Shown: piece by piece, positions 10,788 through 19,419 of the stretch
Numbering within the stretch: position 1 is the first letter of the stretch
How the letters are laid out: each line of letters opens with the position of its first letter
Origin: Pseudomonas asiatica
Lineage (GTDB): Bacteria; Pseudomonadota; Gammaproteobacteria; Pseudomonadales; Pseudomonadaceae
Length of the DNA stretch: 64,000 bases
Assembly: GCF_040214835.1 (NCBI RefSeq)
Contig: NZ_CP157874.1
Coordinates: 4,862,501-4,926,500, forward strand
Direction: 5' to 3'
Made by a program: the position numbers and the translations under genes
Notes under the pieces: generated by a model
What the model was told of the DNA's origin: nothing
The model's database searches: none
The model's input: the letters and a program-made list of their open reading frames with translations, nothing else

Positions 10788-10816
10788 ATCTTACTGGATA
10801 GTGCACAGCTTGCCAA
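10788..10816 (-). promoter_or_regulatory. rplM-rpsI promoter
   Basis: On the minus strand TTGGCA (10811-10816) and TAAGAT (10788-10793) are exactly 17 bp apart and face rplM, giving a leader of roughly 40 nt. Confidence 0.65.
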
Positions 10817-11001
10817 GGGCAAGCGCGCAGCCGAACGCTGACGCTTTTGGGGGCTCGGGTCAGGCACGCCAATGTTCGACGGGGTTCTTCCTGCGTGGTG
10901 GTGCATCACTTCCGCCACACGGAGAGGGGCCGAATTATCCAGATTGCGCGAAAAATTTCAACCTGCTTTGATGGGCTTCTTTGTCAAGGAGTGTCTACCC
11001 G

Positions 11002-12042
11002 ATGGAATACCGCCAGCTCGGCCGTACCGACCTCAATGTCAGCGCCCTGTGCCTGGGCACCATGACCTGGGGCGAGCAGAACGTCCAGGCCGAGGCCTTC
11101 GAGCAGATTGCCCGGGCCAAGGCCGCCGGGGTCAACTTCATCGACACCGCCGAGATGTACCCGGTGCCGCCCCGCCCCGAAACCTACGCCGCCACCGAGC
11201 GCATCATCGGCAACTGGTTCCGCGCCAATGGCGATCGCGACGACTGGGTGCTGGCCAGCAAGGTCGCCGGCCCCGGCAACGGCATCAGCCACATCCGCGA
11301 CGGCCAGCTCAAGCACAACCGCCAGCACATCGTCGCCGCGCTGGACGAGAGCCTCAAGCGCCTGCAGACCGACCGCATCGACCTGTACCAGCTGCACTGG
11401 CCCGAGCGCAGCACCAACTTCTTCGGCAAGCTGGGCTACCAGCACCTGCCACAGGACCACTTCACCCCGCTGGAAGAAACCCTCGAAGTGCTCGACGAGC
11501 AGGTGCGCGCGGGCAAGATCCGCCACGTCGGCCTGTCCAACGAAACGCCGTGGGGCACCATGAAGTTCCTGCAACTGGCCGAAAGCCGCGGCTGGCCGCG
11601 AGCGGTGTCGATCCAGAACCCGTACAACCTGCTCAACCGCAGCTTCGAGGTGGGCCTGGCGGAAGTGGCCATCCGCGAGCAGTGCGGCCTGCTGGCCTAT
11701 TCGCCGCTGGCGTTCGGCATGCTTTCCGGCAAATACGAGAACGGCGCACGCCCGGAAAACGCACGCCTGACCCTGTTCAGCCGCTTTGCCCGCTACTCCA
11801 ACCCACAGACCGTGGCGGCCTGCAGCCGCTATGTGCAGCTGGCCCGCGAGCACGGCCTGGACCCGGCGCAGATGGCCCTGGCATTCGTCACCCGGCAGCC
11901 GTTCGTGACCAGCAACATCATTGGCGCGACCAGCCTCGAGCAACTGGACAGCAACCTTGCCAGCCTCGAGCTGAGCCTGAGTGATGAACTGCTGGCGGCG
12001 ATCGAGGCGATTCACCAGGAGCAACCGAACCCGGCGCCTTGA
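11002..12042 (+). CDS. Aldo/keto reductase, Tas family
   Basis: This is an NADP(H)-dependent aldo/keto reductase of 346 residues, the same length as E. coli Tas. The AKR tetrad is visible: the Asp of FIDTAEMYPVPP with its Tyr, a Lys in WVLASKVAG, and the His of LYQLHWPERSTNFFG. The C-terminal cofactor segment TSNIIGATSLEQL is typical of the subfamily. The natural substrate is unknown. The start at 11002 has AAGGAG upstream and matches the family N terminus MEYRQLGRTDLNVS. It is followed by a REP pair and a co-oriented AraC-type regulator about 190 bp downstream. Confidence 0.93.
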   Translation: MEYRQLGRTDLNVSALCLGTMTWGEQNVQAEAFEQIARAKAAGVNFIDTAEMYPVPPRPETYAATERIIGNWFRANGDRDDWVLASKVAGPGNGISHIRDGQLKHNRQHIVAALDESLKRLQTDRIDLYQLHWPERSTNFFGKLGYQHLPQDHFTPLEETLEVLDEQVRAGKIRHVGLSNETPWGTMKFLQLAESRGWPRAVSIQNPYNLLNRSFEVGLAEVAIREQCGLLAYSPLAFGMLSGKYENGARPENARLTLFSRFARYSNPQTVAACSRYVQLAREHGLDPAQMALAFVTRQPFVTSNIIGATSLEQLDSNLASLELSLSDELLAAIEAIHQEQPNPAP

Positions 12043-12060
12043 GCCGGACCCTGTGCTGTG

Positions 12061-12153
12061 TTCTTCGCGGGCTCGCCCGCTCCCACAGGACCTCACTGCC
12101 CCTCAGGCCTGCGGGGTACCTGTGGGAGCGGGCAAGCCCGCGAAGAAACCAGC
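12061..12153. repeat. REP pair (class A)
   Basis: Inverted copies of 'TTCGCGGGCTCGCCCGCTCC' and its complement lie between the aldo/keto reductase and the AraC-type regulator. Confidence 0.88.
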
Positions 12154-12232
12154 ACGGTGTAGCAGGCTAGACACAATCGCCAAAAAATAAGACGATCCAG
12201 CCGGTGATTGACCACTCTACCCTATAAGAACA

Positions 12233-13237
12233 ATGACAATGATGTTTACCCAACCCTCCGCGTCGCTGCGGCGCGTCAGCATCCTGGCCATTGACAAGGT
12301 GTTCGCTTCGACCTTGATGCAGGCCAAGGATTTCTTCCACCTCGCCAGCTTGCGCTACAGCAAGCAGCTGGGCCTGGGCCTTCAGCCCATGTTCGAGATC
12401 CGCCTGGTGAGCCCGGACGGCCAGCCCGTGGACAGCTTCAGCAATGTGCAGCTGCCGGTCGAAGGCGGCCTGGACGACGCCGATGTGATCATCCTCCCGG
12501 CCTTCTGGGACGACTTCGACAACCTGCTGCAACGTTATCCACAGGTGCTGCCGTGGCTGCGTGAACAGCATGCCCGTGGCGCGGTGCTGTGCGCCGAGGC
12601 CAGTGGCGTGTTCTGGCTGGCCGAGTCCGGCCTGCTCGACGGCAAGGAAGCGACCACCTACTGGCGCTTCTTCAACAGCTTTGCCGAACGCTTCCCGAAG
12701 ATCCGGCTGAACCAGGACAAGCACCTGACCGACGCCGACAACCTGTACTGCGCCGGCGGCACCACCTCGGCCTGCGACCTGTACATCTACCTGATCGAAC
12801 GCTTCTGTGGCGCCAACGTGGCCCGCGCCGTGTCCCGCGACATCCTCTACGAGGTGCAGCGCAACTACACCCCCGGGCGCATGGGCTTTGGCGGGCAGAA
12901 GCTGCACCAGGACCTGATCATCCTGCAGATCCAGCACTGGCTGGAAGAACACTTCGCCGACAAGTTCCGCTTCGAGGACGTGGCCCGCAACCACGGCATG
13001 AGCATTCGCAATTTCATGCGCCGCTTCCAGGGCGCGACGGGTGACAAGCCGCTGCACTACCTGCAACGGCTACGGATCGAGACGGCCAAGGGGTTGTTGT
13101 CGAGTACGCGCAAGAGCATCAAGACCATCAGCTATGAGGTCGGATATGACGATGCCAGTTTCTTTGCGCGGCTGTTCCGTCAGCACACCGAGTTGTCGCC
13201 GAACCAGTATCGGCAACAGTTCATGCAGGAGGCTTGA
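12233..13237 (+). CDS. GlxA-type transcriptional regulator (GATase1/DJ-1 + AraC HTH)
   Basis: This 334-residue regulator has an N-terminal DJ-1/PfpI-like domain (about 10-200), with the conserved elbow ARGAVLCAEASGVFWLAESG containing the usual Cys. The C-terminal AraC double helix-turn-helix (about 235-330) carries the signature ISYEVGYDDASFFARLFRQH. Regulators of this class, such as CdhR, ArgR and GbdR of pseudomonads, sense amines, amino acids or quaternary ammonium compounds. The ligand here cannot be read from sequence. Start choice is uncertain: in-frame ATGs at 12233, 12239 and 12242 all lack a good ribosome binding site. Its target may be the upstream aldo/keto reductase. Confidence 0.9.
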   Translation: MTMMFTQPSASLRRVSILAIDKVFASTLMQAKDFFHLASLRYSKQLGLGLQPMFEIRLVSPDGQPVDSFSNVQLPVEGGLDDADVIILPAFWDDFDNLLQRYPQVLPWLREQHARGAVLCAEASGVFWLAESGLLDGKEATTYWRFFNSFAERFPKIRLNQDKHLTDADNLYCAGGTTSACDLYIYLIERFCGANVARAVSRDILYEVQRNYTPGRMGFGGQKLHQDLIILQIQHWLEEHFADKFRFEDVARNHGMSIRNFMRRFQGATGDKPLHYLQRLRIETAKGLLSSTRKSIKTISYEVGYDDASFFARLFRQHTELSPNQYRQQFMQEA

Positions 13238-13243
13238 GGCCAA

Positions 13244-13350
13244 TGGGGCTGCCTTGCAGCCCATCGCGACACAAGGCCGGCTCCTACAGGGAATCGCGTA
13301 ATCCTGTAGGAGCGGCCTTGTGTCGCGAAAGGGCCGCAAAGCGGCCCCGG
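13244..13350. repeat. REP pair (class B) between AraC-type regulator and zapE
   Basis: Inverted copies of 'TCGCGACACAAGGCC...GCTCCTACAG' are flanked by GGGGCTGC/GGGCCGC hairpins. It ends five bases from the zapE stop and probably acts as a transcript end for the two convergent genes. Confidence 0.88.
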
Positions 13351-13354
13351 ATTC

Positions 13355-14449
13355 TCAGGGCTTGTGCGCCCGCGCCAGAAACTCGTGCGACTGCATCTCC
13401 AGCAAGCGGCTCAGGGTACGCTGGAACTCGAAGGCCAAGCGCCCACCGGTATACAAGTCCTTCAGCTCCACCTCGGCCGAGATGATCAGCTTGACGTTGC
13501 GGTCGTAGAACTCATCCACCATGTTGATGAAGCGGCGGGCGATGTCGTCGGTGGTGACACCCATCTGCTCCACGTTGCTCAACAGCACGGCATGGAAGAT
13601 CTTGCCCAGTTCGATGTAGTCGTTCTGGCTGCGGGGGCCGTCGCACAGGGCGCGGAAGTCGAACCAGGCCACGTCGTCACAGGTAAGCAGGGCATTGATC
13701 GGGCGATTCTCGATCATCAGCACGTCGTTCTCGACCGCCTGGGTGCATTCAGGGGTCAGCGCCTTGAAGCTGGCGCGCAGGCTCTGGTGCGCCGCCTCAT
13801 CGAGCGGGTAGTGGTACAGCTCGGCCTGCTCCAGGTGACGCAGGCGGTAGTCGACCCCGCTGTCGACGTTCACCACCTCGGTGTACTGCTTGATCATGGC
13901 GATGGCGGGCAGGAAGCGCGCGCGCTGCAGGCCGTCCTTGTACAGGCCGTCCGGCACGATGTTGGAAGTAGCCACCAGCGATACGCCGTTCTTGAACAAC
14001 TCTTCCATCAGGGTGCCGAGGATCATCGCGTCGGTAATGTCCGATACGAAGAACTCGTCGAAACAGATGACCTTGGCTTCTTCGCTGAAGCGCTTGGCAA
14101 TGATGGTCAGCGGGTTCTTCTCACCCTTGAGGGTTTTCATTTCCTCGTGCACACGCTTCATGAAGCGGTGGAAGTGCGTGCGCATCTTCTGCTTGAACGG
14201 CAGCGCCTCGAAGAAGGTATCGACCAGGTAGGTCTTGCCGCGCCCTACCCCACCCCAGAAGTACAGGCCCTTGACCGGGGTCTGCTCCTTCTTGCCGAAC
14301 AGCTTGCCGAACACGCCCGGCTTGTTGTTCTGCGCGTGCACCAGGTCGTCGTACAGGCGCTGCAGGTGACGCACCGCAGTTTCCTGCGCCGCGTCATGGA
14401 AGAAGTCGGGACGTTTCAGATCTGCTTGATATCGTTCTAGGGGCGTCAT
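13355..14449 (-). CDS. zapE: Cell division ATPase ZapE (AFG1-like)
   Basis: ZapE is a P-loop ATPase of the AFG1 family that interacts with FtsZ and is needed for division under low oxygen or heat; mitochondrial homologues help respiratory complex quality control. The 364-residue protein starts MTPLERYQADL, carries Walker A GGVGRGKT near residue 66, Walker B ICFDEFFVSD near 128, and the ATSNIVPDGLYKDGLQR sensor segment. Length is normal. It lies downstream of trpS on the same strand, separated by a single REP unit, so it may be transcribed independently. Confidence 0.94.
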   Translation of the reverse strand: MTPLERYQADLKRPDFFHDAAQETAVRHLQRLYDDLVHAQNNKPGVFGKLFGKKEQTPVKGLYFWGGVGRGKTYLVDTFFEALPFKQKMRTHFHRFMKRVHEEMKTLKGEKNPLTIIAKRFSEEAKVICFDEFFVSDITDAMILGTLMEELFKNGVSLVATSNIVPDGLYKDGLQRARFLPAIAMIKQYTEVVNVDSGVDYRLRHLEQAELYHYPLDEAAHQSLRASFKALTPECTQAVENDVLMIENRPINALLTCDDVAWFDFRALCDGPRSQNDYIELGKIFHAVLLSNVEQMGVTTDDIARRFINMVDEFYDRNVKLIISAEVELKDLYTGGRLAFEFQRTLSRLLEMQSHEFLARAHKP

Positions 14450-14560
14450 GATTCGTTAGCGAGGCAACAAAAAACGGGCCGTCACTGTAGCGACAGGCCC
14501 GCTTAATGGCAATGCGACTTGCGTCAATATGCCTCATCCAGACCAACTAAGTGCTGGATG

Positions 14561-14604
14561 GCACCGGCTTTGCCGGTGTTCGCGGGTAAACCCGCTCCTA
14601 CAGG
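14561..14604. repeat. Single REP unit (trpS-zapE gap)
   Basis: One copy only: 'CACCGGCTTTGCCGGTG' hairpin followed by 'TTCGCGGGTAAACCCGCTCC'. There is no partner within 100 bp, so this is a solitary REP. Confidence 0.8.
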
Positions 14605-14613
14605 CGAAATGCC

Positions 14614-15963
14614 TCAGTCCGGTTGAGGAGCAAGCGCTGCACGCAGGCTTTCAATGGCCGAATCACGGGCTTCGGCGCTGTCGAACTGCGGCCCGTCGGC
14701 AACCTGTTCGCCGTTCAGCCACAGGCCGAAGCCCAGGCCTTCGACGCGCACATCCGCCTCGCCACCTTGCTGCAGCTGCTTGCTCACGGCGCCGGCGCTC
14801 TTGCCGTCGGCAAAGCTGCGCGACAGCAGCAGTTGTTCGCCGTCAGCGGCCAGCAGGCGGAAGCGGAAGCTGCCGTCTTCATCGCGGAAGCTGACGAAAC
14901 GCGCGCTCTTGGCGGCCTTCTTCTTCACTTCGGTGCTGGCCTGCACGCTGCTGCGGAACGAACGCAGGCCAACGGCCTCGCGCAGTTGCTCGAGGAATGG
15001 CGTGGCAATCTTGCGAGCCTTGGCGGCACCGGCCAACAGGATGTCTTCCAGGTCCGCCGGGCGGGCGATCAGCTGGTGGTAGTACTCGCGCTTCTCGGCC
15101 AACTGGCCGTCCAGCAGCTGGAACAGGCGCTGCTTGGCCTCGCCCCAGCCCAGGCCCTGCAGCAGTTCTTCGCGGAACTCGGCGCACTGCGCCGGCGTCG
15201 AGAAGGCCTGGAACAGGGTGAACAGGTGAGCGTTGTCCGGGTCTTTCGCTTCGCCAGGCGCACGCGAGTCGGTGACGATGCGCGAGATGGCGTCTTTCAT
15301 CTCCTTGGCGCTGGTGAACAGCGGGATGGTGTTGTCGTAGCTCTTGGACATCTTGCGCCCGTCCAGGCCCGGCAGGGTCGCCACGCTCTCTTCGATCACC
15401 GCTTCCGGCAGGGCGAAGAAGTCCTTCCCCTGGCCGAACAGGTGGTTGAAGCGTTGGCCGATATCGCGGGCCATTTCCACGTGCTGGATCTGGTCACGGC
15501 CGACCGGCACCTTGTTGGCGTTGAACATCAGGATGTCCGCGGCCATCAGCACCGGGTAGCTGTACAGGCCCATGGTCACGCCGGCATCCGGGTCTTCGCC
15601 GTTTTCCAGGTTCTTGTCCACCGAGGCCTTGTAGGCGTGCGCGCGATTGAGCAGGCCCTTGGCGCTGACGCAGGTCAGCAGCCAGGTCAGCTCGGGGATT
15701 TCCGGGATATCGGACTGGCGGTAGAAGGTCACCTTGTCCGGATCGAGACCACCGGCCAGCCAGGTGGCGGCGATTTCCAGGCGCGAACGCTGGATGCGCA
15801 GCGGGTCGTCGCACTTGATCAGGGCGTGGTAGTCGGCCAGGAAATAGAACGAGTCGACACCGGGCTGCTGGCTGGCACGGATCGCCGGGCGGATGGCGCC
15901 GGCGTAGTTGCCCAGGTGCGGAGTGCCGGTGGTGGTGATACCGGTAAGAATGCGCGTGGTCAT
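14614..15963 (-). CDS. trpS: Tryptophanyl-tRNA synthetase with appended C-terminal domain
   Basis: This class I aminoacyl-tRNA synthetase charges tRNA-Trp. The catalytic core (about 1-337) has the HIGH-equivalent PHLGN (15-19), the [19 protein letters not shown] region and KMSKS (204-208). The protein is 449 residues, about 110 longer than the usual bacterial enzyme of about 335. The extra part (about 338-449) is Lys/Ala-rich and then beta-rich, with a [23 protein letters not shown] strand pattern and a final AIESLRAAL helix. This resembles the small DUF1508/YegP domain. That resemblance is my inference. The core assignment is certain. Confidence 0.95.
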   Translation of the reverse strand: MTTRILTGITTTGTPHLGNYAGAIRPAIRASQQPGVDSFYFLADYHALIKCDDPLRIQRSRLEIAATWLAGGLDPDKVTFYRQSDIPEIPELTWLLTCVSAKGLLNRAHAYKASVDKNLENGEDPDAGVTMGLYSYPVLMAADILMFNANKVPVGRDQIQHVEMARDIGQRFNHLFGQGKDFFALPEAVIEESVATLPGLDGRKMSKSYDNTIPLFTSAKEMKDAISRIVTDSRAPGEAKDPDNAHLFTLFQAFSTPAQCAEFREELLQGLGWGEAKQRLFQLLDGQLAEKREYYHQLIARPADLEDILLAGAAKARKIATPFLEQLREAVGLRSFRSSVQASTEVKKKAAKSARFVSFRDEDGSFRFRLLAADGEQLLLSRSFADGKSAGAVSKQLQQGGEADVRVEGLGFGLWLNGEQVADGPQFDSAEARDSAIESLRAALAPQPD

Positions 15964-15988
15964 GGGTGTTCGCTTATTCAGGCTTGGC

Positions 15989-16624
15989 TCAGTTCGAAAG
16001 GCGCGGCAGCAGCAGATCCTTCAGATCGGTCAGCTTGCCATGGAAGAAGTGTCCGCATTCTGCCACTTTCAGCAGCTCATGGGGGCGCGACAGGCTGTCA
16101 GACCAATCGTAAACCAGCTGCGGGGCGACGACTTCGTCGGCGTCCGGCTGCACCACGGTGATCGGGCAGCGCTGCGGCAGCGGGAAATCCGCCGTCAGGC
16201 GCATGACCGCCGGGGCGATCATGAACAGCTGCTGCAGCTCTACTCCAGTGGCCTCCAGGCGGCCGGCCAGGCTGGTGGCGACGAAGCCGCCGAACGAGAA
16301 GCCCATCAGCACCAGCGGCAGGCCCAGATGCTTCTCGCGCAGCCAGGCCGCAGCGGCCTCGGCATCGGCCACCTCGCCAGCGCCCATGTCATGGGTGCCG
16401 GCGCTCTGCCCGACGCCACGGTAGTTGAACCGCAAGGTAACGTAACCGGCATCACGGGCGGTGCGTTGCAGGGTCGAGACCACCTTGTTGAGCATGGTGC
16501 CACCCTGGACCGGGTTGGGGTGGCAGATCAGCACCGCGCCACGTGCATTGGCCACGTCCAGATACAAGGCTTCCAGCTGGCCGCTGGGGCCATCGATGAA
16601 CAAGGGGGTTTCGCGGACAAGCAA
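15989..16624 (-). CDS. Small alpha/beta-hydrolase (dienelactone-hydrolase-like)
   Basis: This 211-residue alpha/beta-hydrolase belongs to the YheT-unrelated, short 'COG2945' type. The oxyanion region is [15 protein letters not shown], the nucleophile elbow is GFSFGG, a candidate acid is the Asp in VQPDADEVV and the final His is in CGHFFHGKL. The substrate is unknown. It lies about 25 bp upstream of trpS on the same strand, so the two are probably co-transcribed, which is a frequent Pseudomonas arrangement. No signal peptide is seen, so it is cytoplasmic. Confidence 0.9.
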   Translation of the reverse strand: MLVRETPLFIDGPSGQLEALYLDVANARGAVLICHPNPVQGGTMLNKVVSTLQRTARDAGYVTLRFNYRGVGQSAGTHDMGAGEVADAEAAAAWLREKHLGLPLVLMGFSFGGFVATSLAGRLEATGVELQQLFMIAPAVMRLTADFPLPQRCPITVVQPDADEVVAPQLVYDWSDSLSRPHELLKVAECGHFFHGKLTDLKDLLLPRLSN

Positions 16625-16759
16625 GGCACTACTCCGTGACCTCGGGAGGGGTCGATTCGTCTAGGTGAGGAATTCTGTTCTGATTTGCGATCGCTCGCGG
16701 TATACAGCGCAGGTCTGAGCCGTTAACGTAAAGCAAAGCCGTTTATAGAGGAAGGACTC

Positions 16760-17197
16760 GTGGAACTCTCGCTCCTTGTTTGGTTGTTGCCGACCCTGGC
16801 CCTGGTCATCGGCGTGGTGGTTGGTTTCGTCGTCGCTCGCCTGCTGCCCAATGCCGCGCCGAGCAGCACCCAGCGTCAGCTGGATGACATCCAGAAGCGT
16901 TTCGACAGCTACCAGAACGAAGTGGTCACCCACTTCAACAGCACCGCCGTGCTGGTCAAGAAACTGACCCAGAGCTATCAGGACGTCCAGGATCACCTGG
17001 CCGACGGCGCCAATACCCTGGCCCTCGACGATGTGACCCGTCAGCGCCTGCTGGCCGCCCTGCATTCCGAAGGCAGCCAGGGCCCACGTGACCGCCTGAC
17101 CCCACCGAAGGACACTGCCGAAGTACCGCGCGACTACGCGCCGAAAGCGCCGAACTCGCCGGGCATGCTCGACGAGAGCTACGGGCTCAAGCGCTGA
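16760..17197 (+). CDS. zapG: Inner-membrane division/envelope protein ZapG (YhcB, DUF1043)
   Basis: This 145-residue DUF1043 protein has one N-terminal membrane helix (LLVWLLPTLALVIGVVVGFVVARLL), then a coiled coil (about 35-75: QRQLDDIQKRFDSYQNEV and following), and a disordered proline-rich tail. YhcB/ZapG in E. coli links divisome and envelope growth. The start is GTG at 16760 with GGAAGGA upstream. It is divergent from the hydrolase/trpS pair and is followed by a clear terminator. Confidence 0.92.
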   Translation: MELSLLVWLLPTLALVIGVVVGFVVARLLPNAAPSSTQRQLDDIQKRFDSYQNEVVTHFNSTAVLVKKLTQSYQDVQDHLADGANTLALDDVTRQRLLAALHSEGSQGPRDRLTPPKDTAEVPRDYAPKAPNSPGMLDESYGLKR

Positions 17198-17212
17198 TCT
17201 GCCGAACATGAA

Positions 17213-17236
17213 AAAGGCCTCGCAAGAGGCCTTTTT
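17213..17236. terminator. Rho-independent terminator after zapG
   Basis: The stem AAGGCCTC/GAGGCCTT with a GCAA loop is followed by a T-run on the plus strand. Confidence 0.92.
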
Positions 17237-17252
17237 TGTGGGCTGGATTCAC

Positions 17253-17350
17253 TGGCCTCTTCGCGGGTGAACCCGCTCCCACAGGGTCGGCGCAGGTTTC
17301 AATCACTGCGCCTGACCTGTGGGAGCGGGTTTACCCGCGAAGAGGCCGGC
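17253..17350. repeat. REP pair (class A) between zapG and mdeA
   Basis: Two inverted copies of the CTCTTCGCGGGTGAACCCGC palindrome lie between the convergent zapG and mdeA genes. Confidence 0.9.
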
Positions 17351-17359
17351 CCAGGCAAC

Positions 17360-18556
17360 CTAGCTGCAAGCCTGCAATGCCTGCTCGACATCCGCCAGCA
17401 GGTCCTCCACATCCTCCAGCCCCACCGACAGGCGCACCAGCCCCTCCGATATCCCGTGATGTGCCCGTTCCTTCGCGGTATAGCTGGAGTGCGTCATGCT
17501 CGCCGGATGCTGCGCCAGCGACTCGGCATCGCCCAGGCTCACCGCACGGGCAAACAGTTGCAGGGCATTCATGAACCTGCGCCCGGCCTCGATACCACCC
17601 TTGAGCTCGAAGGCGATCATCCCGCCCGGCAAACGCATCTGCCGCTGCGCCAGCTCGTACTGGGCAAACGACGGCAACCCCGGGTAATGAATCAACTCCA
17701 CCTGCGTCTGCCGGGCCAGAAACTCCGCCACCTGCAGGGCATTGGCGCAATGGCGGTCCATGCGCAAGGCGAGGGTCTTGACCCCGCGCATCAGCAGCGC
17801 CGCATCATGGGGCGACAGCACCGCCCCGGTCATGTCCTTCAGCCCTTCCAGGCGAATGCGGTCGACGAGCGCCTTGCGCCCCACCACCAGCCCGGCAGTG
17901 ATATCACCGTGGCCACTGAGGTACTTGGTCGCCGAATGCACCACCAGGTCCGCCCCCAGCTCCAGCGGCCGCTGCAGGTAGGGCGTGCAGTAGGTGTTGT
18001 CGACCACCACATGCACATCATGCCCGCGCACCGCCTCGGCCACTGCGGCGATATCCACCAGCTGCATGTTGGGGTTGGCCGGCGTTTCGAAGTAGATCAT
18101 CCGCGTTTTGCTGTTGATCGCCGCTTTCAGGGCCTTGGCGTCGTTCAGGTCGACATGGCGGATCTTCACCCCGAATTCGCCAATGCCATGGTGCAGGAAA
18201 GCAAAGGTGCAGCCGTACAAAGTACGCCCGACGATCAGCTCATCGCCGGGGCGCAGCAGGGTCCAGATCGTCGAGGTGATGGCCCCCATGCCCGACGCCA
18301 ATGCCAACCCCGCCTCGCCGCCCTCCAGCGAGGCCATGCGCTGTTCCAACAGGGCCAGGGTAGGGTTGGAGATGCGGCTGTAGAAATGCCCCGGCTCCTC
18401 CCCGGCGAAGCAGGCAGCGCCGTATTCCACGGTGGGGAAGGCATAGGTAGCGGTCTGGTACACCGGCGGCACCAGGGCGCCACCGTGGGAAAGCGGGTCG
18501 TAGCCATGGTGAATGGCCCGCGTGGAAAAACCGGTGTTGTTATGGGAGTCGCGCAT
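17360..18556 (-). CDS. mdeA: L-methionine gamma-lyase (PLP enzyme)
   Basis: This enzyme cleaves L-methionine to methanethiol, ammonia and 2-oxobutyrate. The 398-residue protein has exactly the length of the well-studied P. putida enzyme. It keeps the residues that separate gamma-lyases of this type from cystathionine enzymes: Tyr114 and Cys116 in TLYGCTFAF, with the PLP lysine at 211 in HSATKYLSGHGDITAG. The DNTYCTPYLQRPLELGADL block is also typical. It is divergent from an Lrp-type gene with the size and position of mdeR. The mdeB (2-oxo acid dehydrogenase E1) gene described downstream of mdeA in one P. putida strain is absent here. Confidence 0.93.
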   Translation of the reverse strand: MRDSHNNTGFSTRAIHHGYDPLSHGGALVPPVYQTATYAFPTVEYGAACFAGEEPGHFYSRISNPTLALLEQRMASLEGGEAGLALASGMGAITSTIWTLLRPGDELIVGRTLYGCTFAFLHHGIGEFGVKIRHVDLNDAKALKAAINSKTRMIYFETPANPNMQLVDIAAVAEAVRGHDVHVVVDNTYCTPYLQRPLELGADLVVHSATKYLSGHGDITAGLVVGRKALVDRIRLEGLKDMTGAVLSPHDAALLMRGVKTLALRMDRHCANALQVAEFLARQTQVELIHYPGLPSFAQYELAQRQMRLPGGMIAFELKGGIEAGRRFMNALQLFARAVSLGDAESLAQHPASMTHSSYTAKERAHHGISEGLVRLSVGLEDVEDLLADVEQALQACS

Positions 18557-18683
18557 GGCAACAGCCTCTTGTGGTTTGCTATAAGCTTATGCCACCGAGC
18601 TGCCCAATTTTTTCCAAAATAGCCCACGCATCCAAGTGCTTGCTGGAACAAAAACAATAATTACCGGACCAGGAGGGCAAAAC

Positions 18684-19163
18684 ATGCCTTCAAGCCTCGA
18701 CCGCACCGACCGCGCCCTGCTCGCTGCCCTGCAGGACAACGCCCGCCTCACCGTTGCCGAACTTGCCGACCAGGTAGCCCTGACCACTTCGCCGTGCTGG
18801 CGGCGGGTCAAGTTGCTGGAGGACAACGGCTACATCACCGGTTACCAGGCCATCCTCTCGCCCAAGTCGCTGGGGTTTGGCGTGACCGCGTTCGTCAGCA
18901 TCATGATGGACTCGCACACCAAGGACATGGCGCTGGCGTTCGAGCAGCGGCTGATGGAAATTCCCGAGATTGTCGCCTGCCACAACATCTCCGGGCGCTA
19001 CGACTTCTTGCTGGAGATTCTGGCGCGGGATCTGGAGTCGTTTGGCGAGTTCACCCGGGAAGTGCTGCAGCGGTTGCCGGGGGTGAAGGAGATTTACTCG
19101 AGTTTTTCCTACAAGGCAGTGAAGGAGCGGCGGGTGATACCGGTGTCGGAAAAACACATCTGA
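18684..19163 (+). CDS. mdeR: Lrp/AsnC-family regulator, probable MdeR
   Basis: This 159-residue Lrp-type activator has an N-terminal helix-turn-helix (about 5-65: LDRTDRALLAALQDNARLTV, then TTSPCWRRVKLLEDNGYI) and a C-terminal RAM ligand-sensing domain (about 70-150) with GRYDFLLEILARDLESF. It faces away from mdeA across about 125 bp, as MdeR does in P. putida, where it activates mdeA in response to methionine. The start at 18684 has a strong AGGAGG site. Function is inferred from neighbourhood and family. Confidence 0.9.
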   Translation: MPSSLDRTDRALLAALQDNARLTVAELADQVALTTSPCWRRVKLLEDNGYITGYQAILSPKSLGFGVTAFVSIMMDSHTKDMALAFEQRLMEIPEIVACHNISGRYDFLLEILARDLESFGEFTREVLQRLPGVKEIYSSFSYKAVKERRVIPVSEKHI

Positions 19164-19226
19164 ACGACATGCACTGCCCATGCGGGAACAACTGCCTTGC
19201 TCAAAATCCAAAGCTCACGCAATCCT

Positions 19227-19346
19227 TTGTGGGAGCGGCCTTGTGTCGCGAAAGGGCTGCGCAGCAGCCCCAGCAATTTGTGCATCAGTGCTGAGACCCG
19301 GGGGCTGCTGTGCAGCCCTTTCGCGACACAAGGCCGCTCCCACAGG
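19227..19346. repeat. REP pair (class B)
   Basis: Inverted copies of 'TGTGGGAGCGGCCTTGTGTC' with GGGCTGC(N)GCAGCCC hairpins lie between mdeR and cysNC, both of which end here. Confidence 0.9.
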
Positions 19347-19380
19347 AGACCCGCGCATGTATGCCGGGCATAGAAACAAA

Positions 19381-19405
19381 AAACCCCGCCGAAGCGGGGT
19401 TTTTC
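19381..19405. terminator. Rho-independent terminator of cysDNC
   Basis: The stem AAACCCCGCC/GCGGGGTTT with a short GAA loop and flanking A/T runs lies 15 bp past the cysNC stop. It can work on either strand. Confidence 0.92.
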
Positions 19406-19419
19406 TTGCAGCCTGGCGC

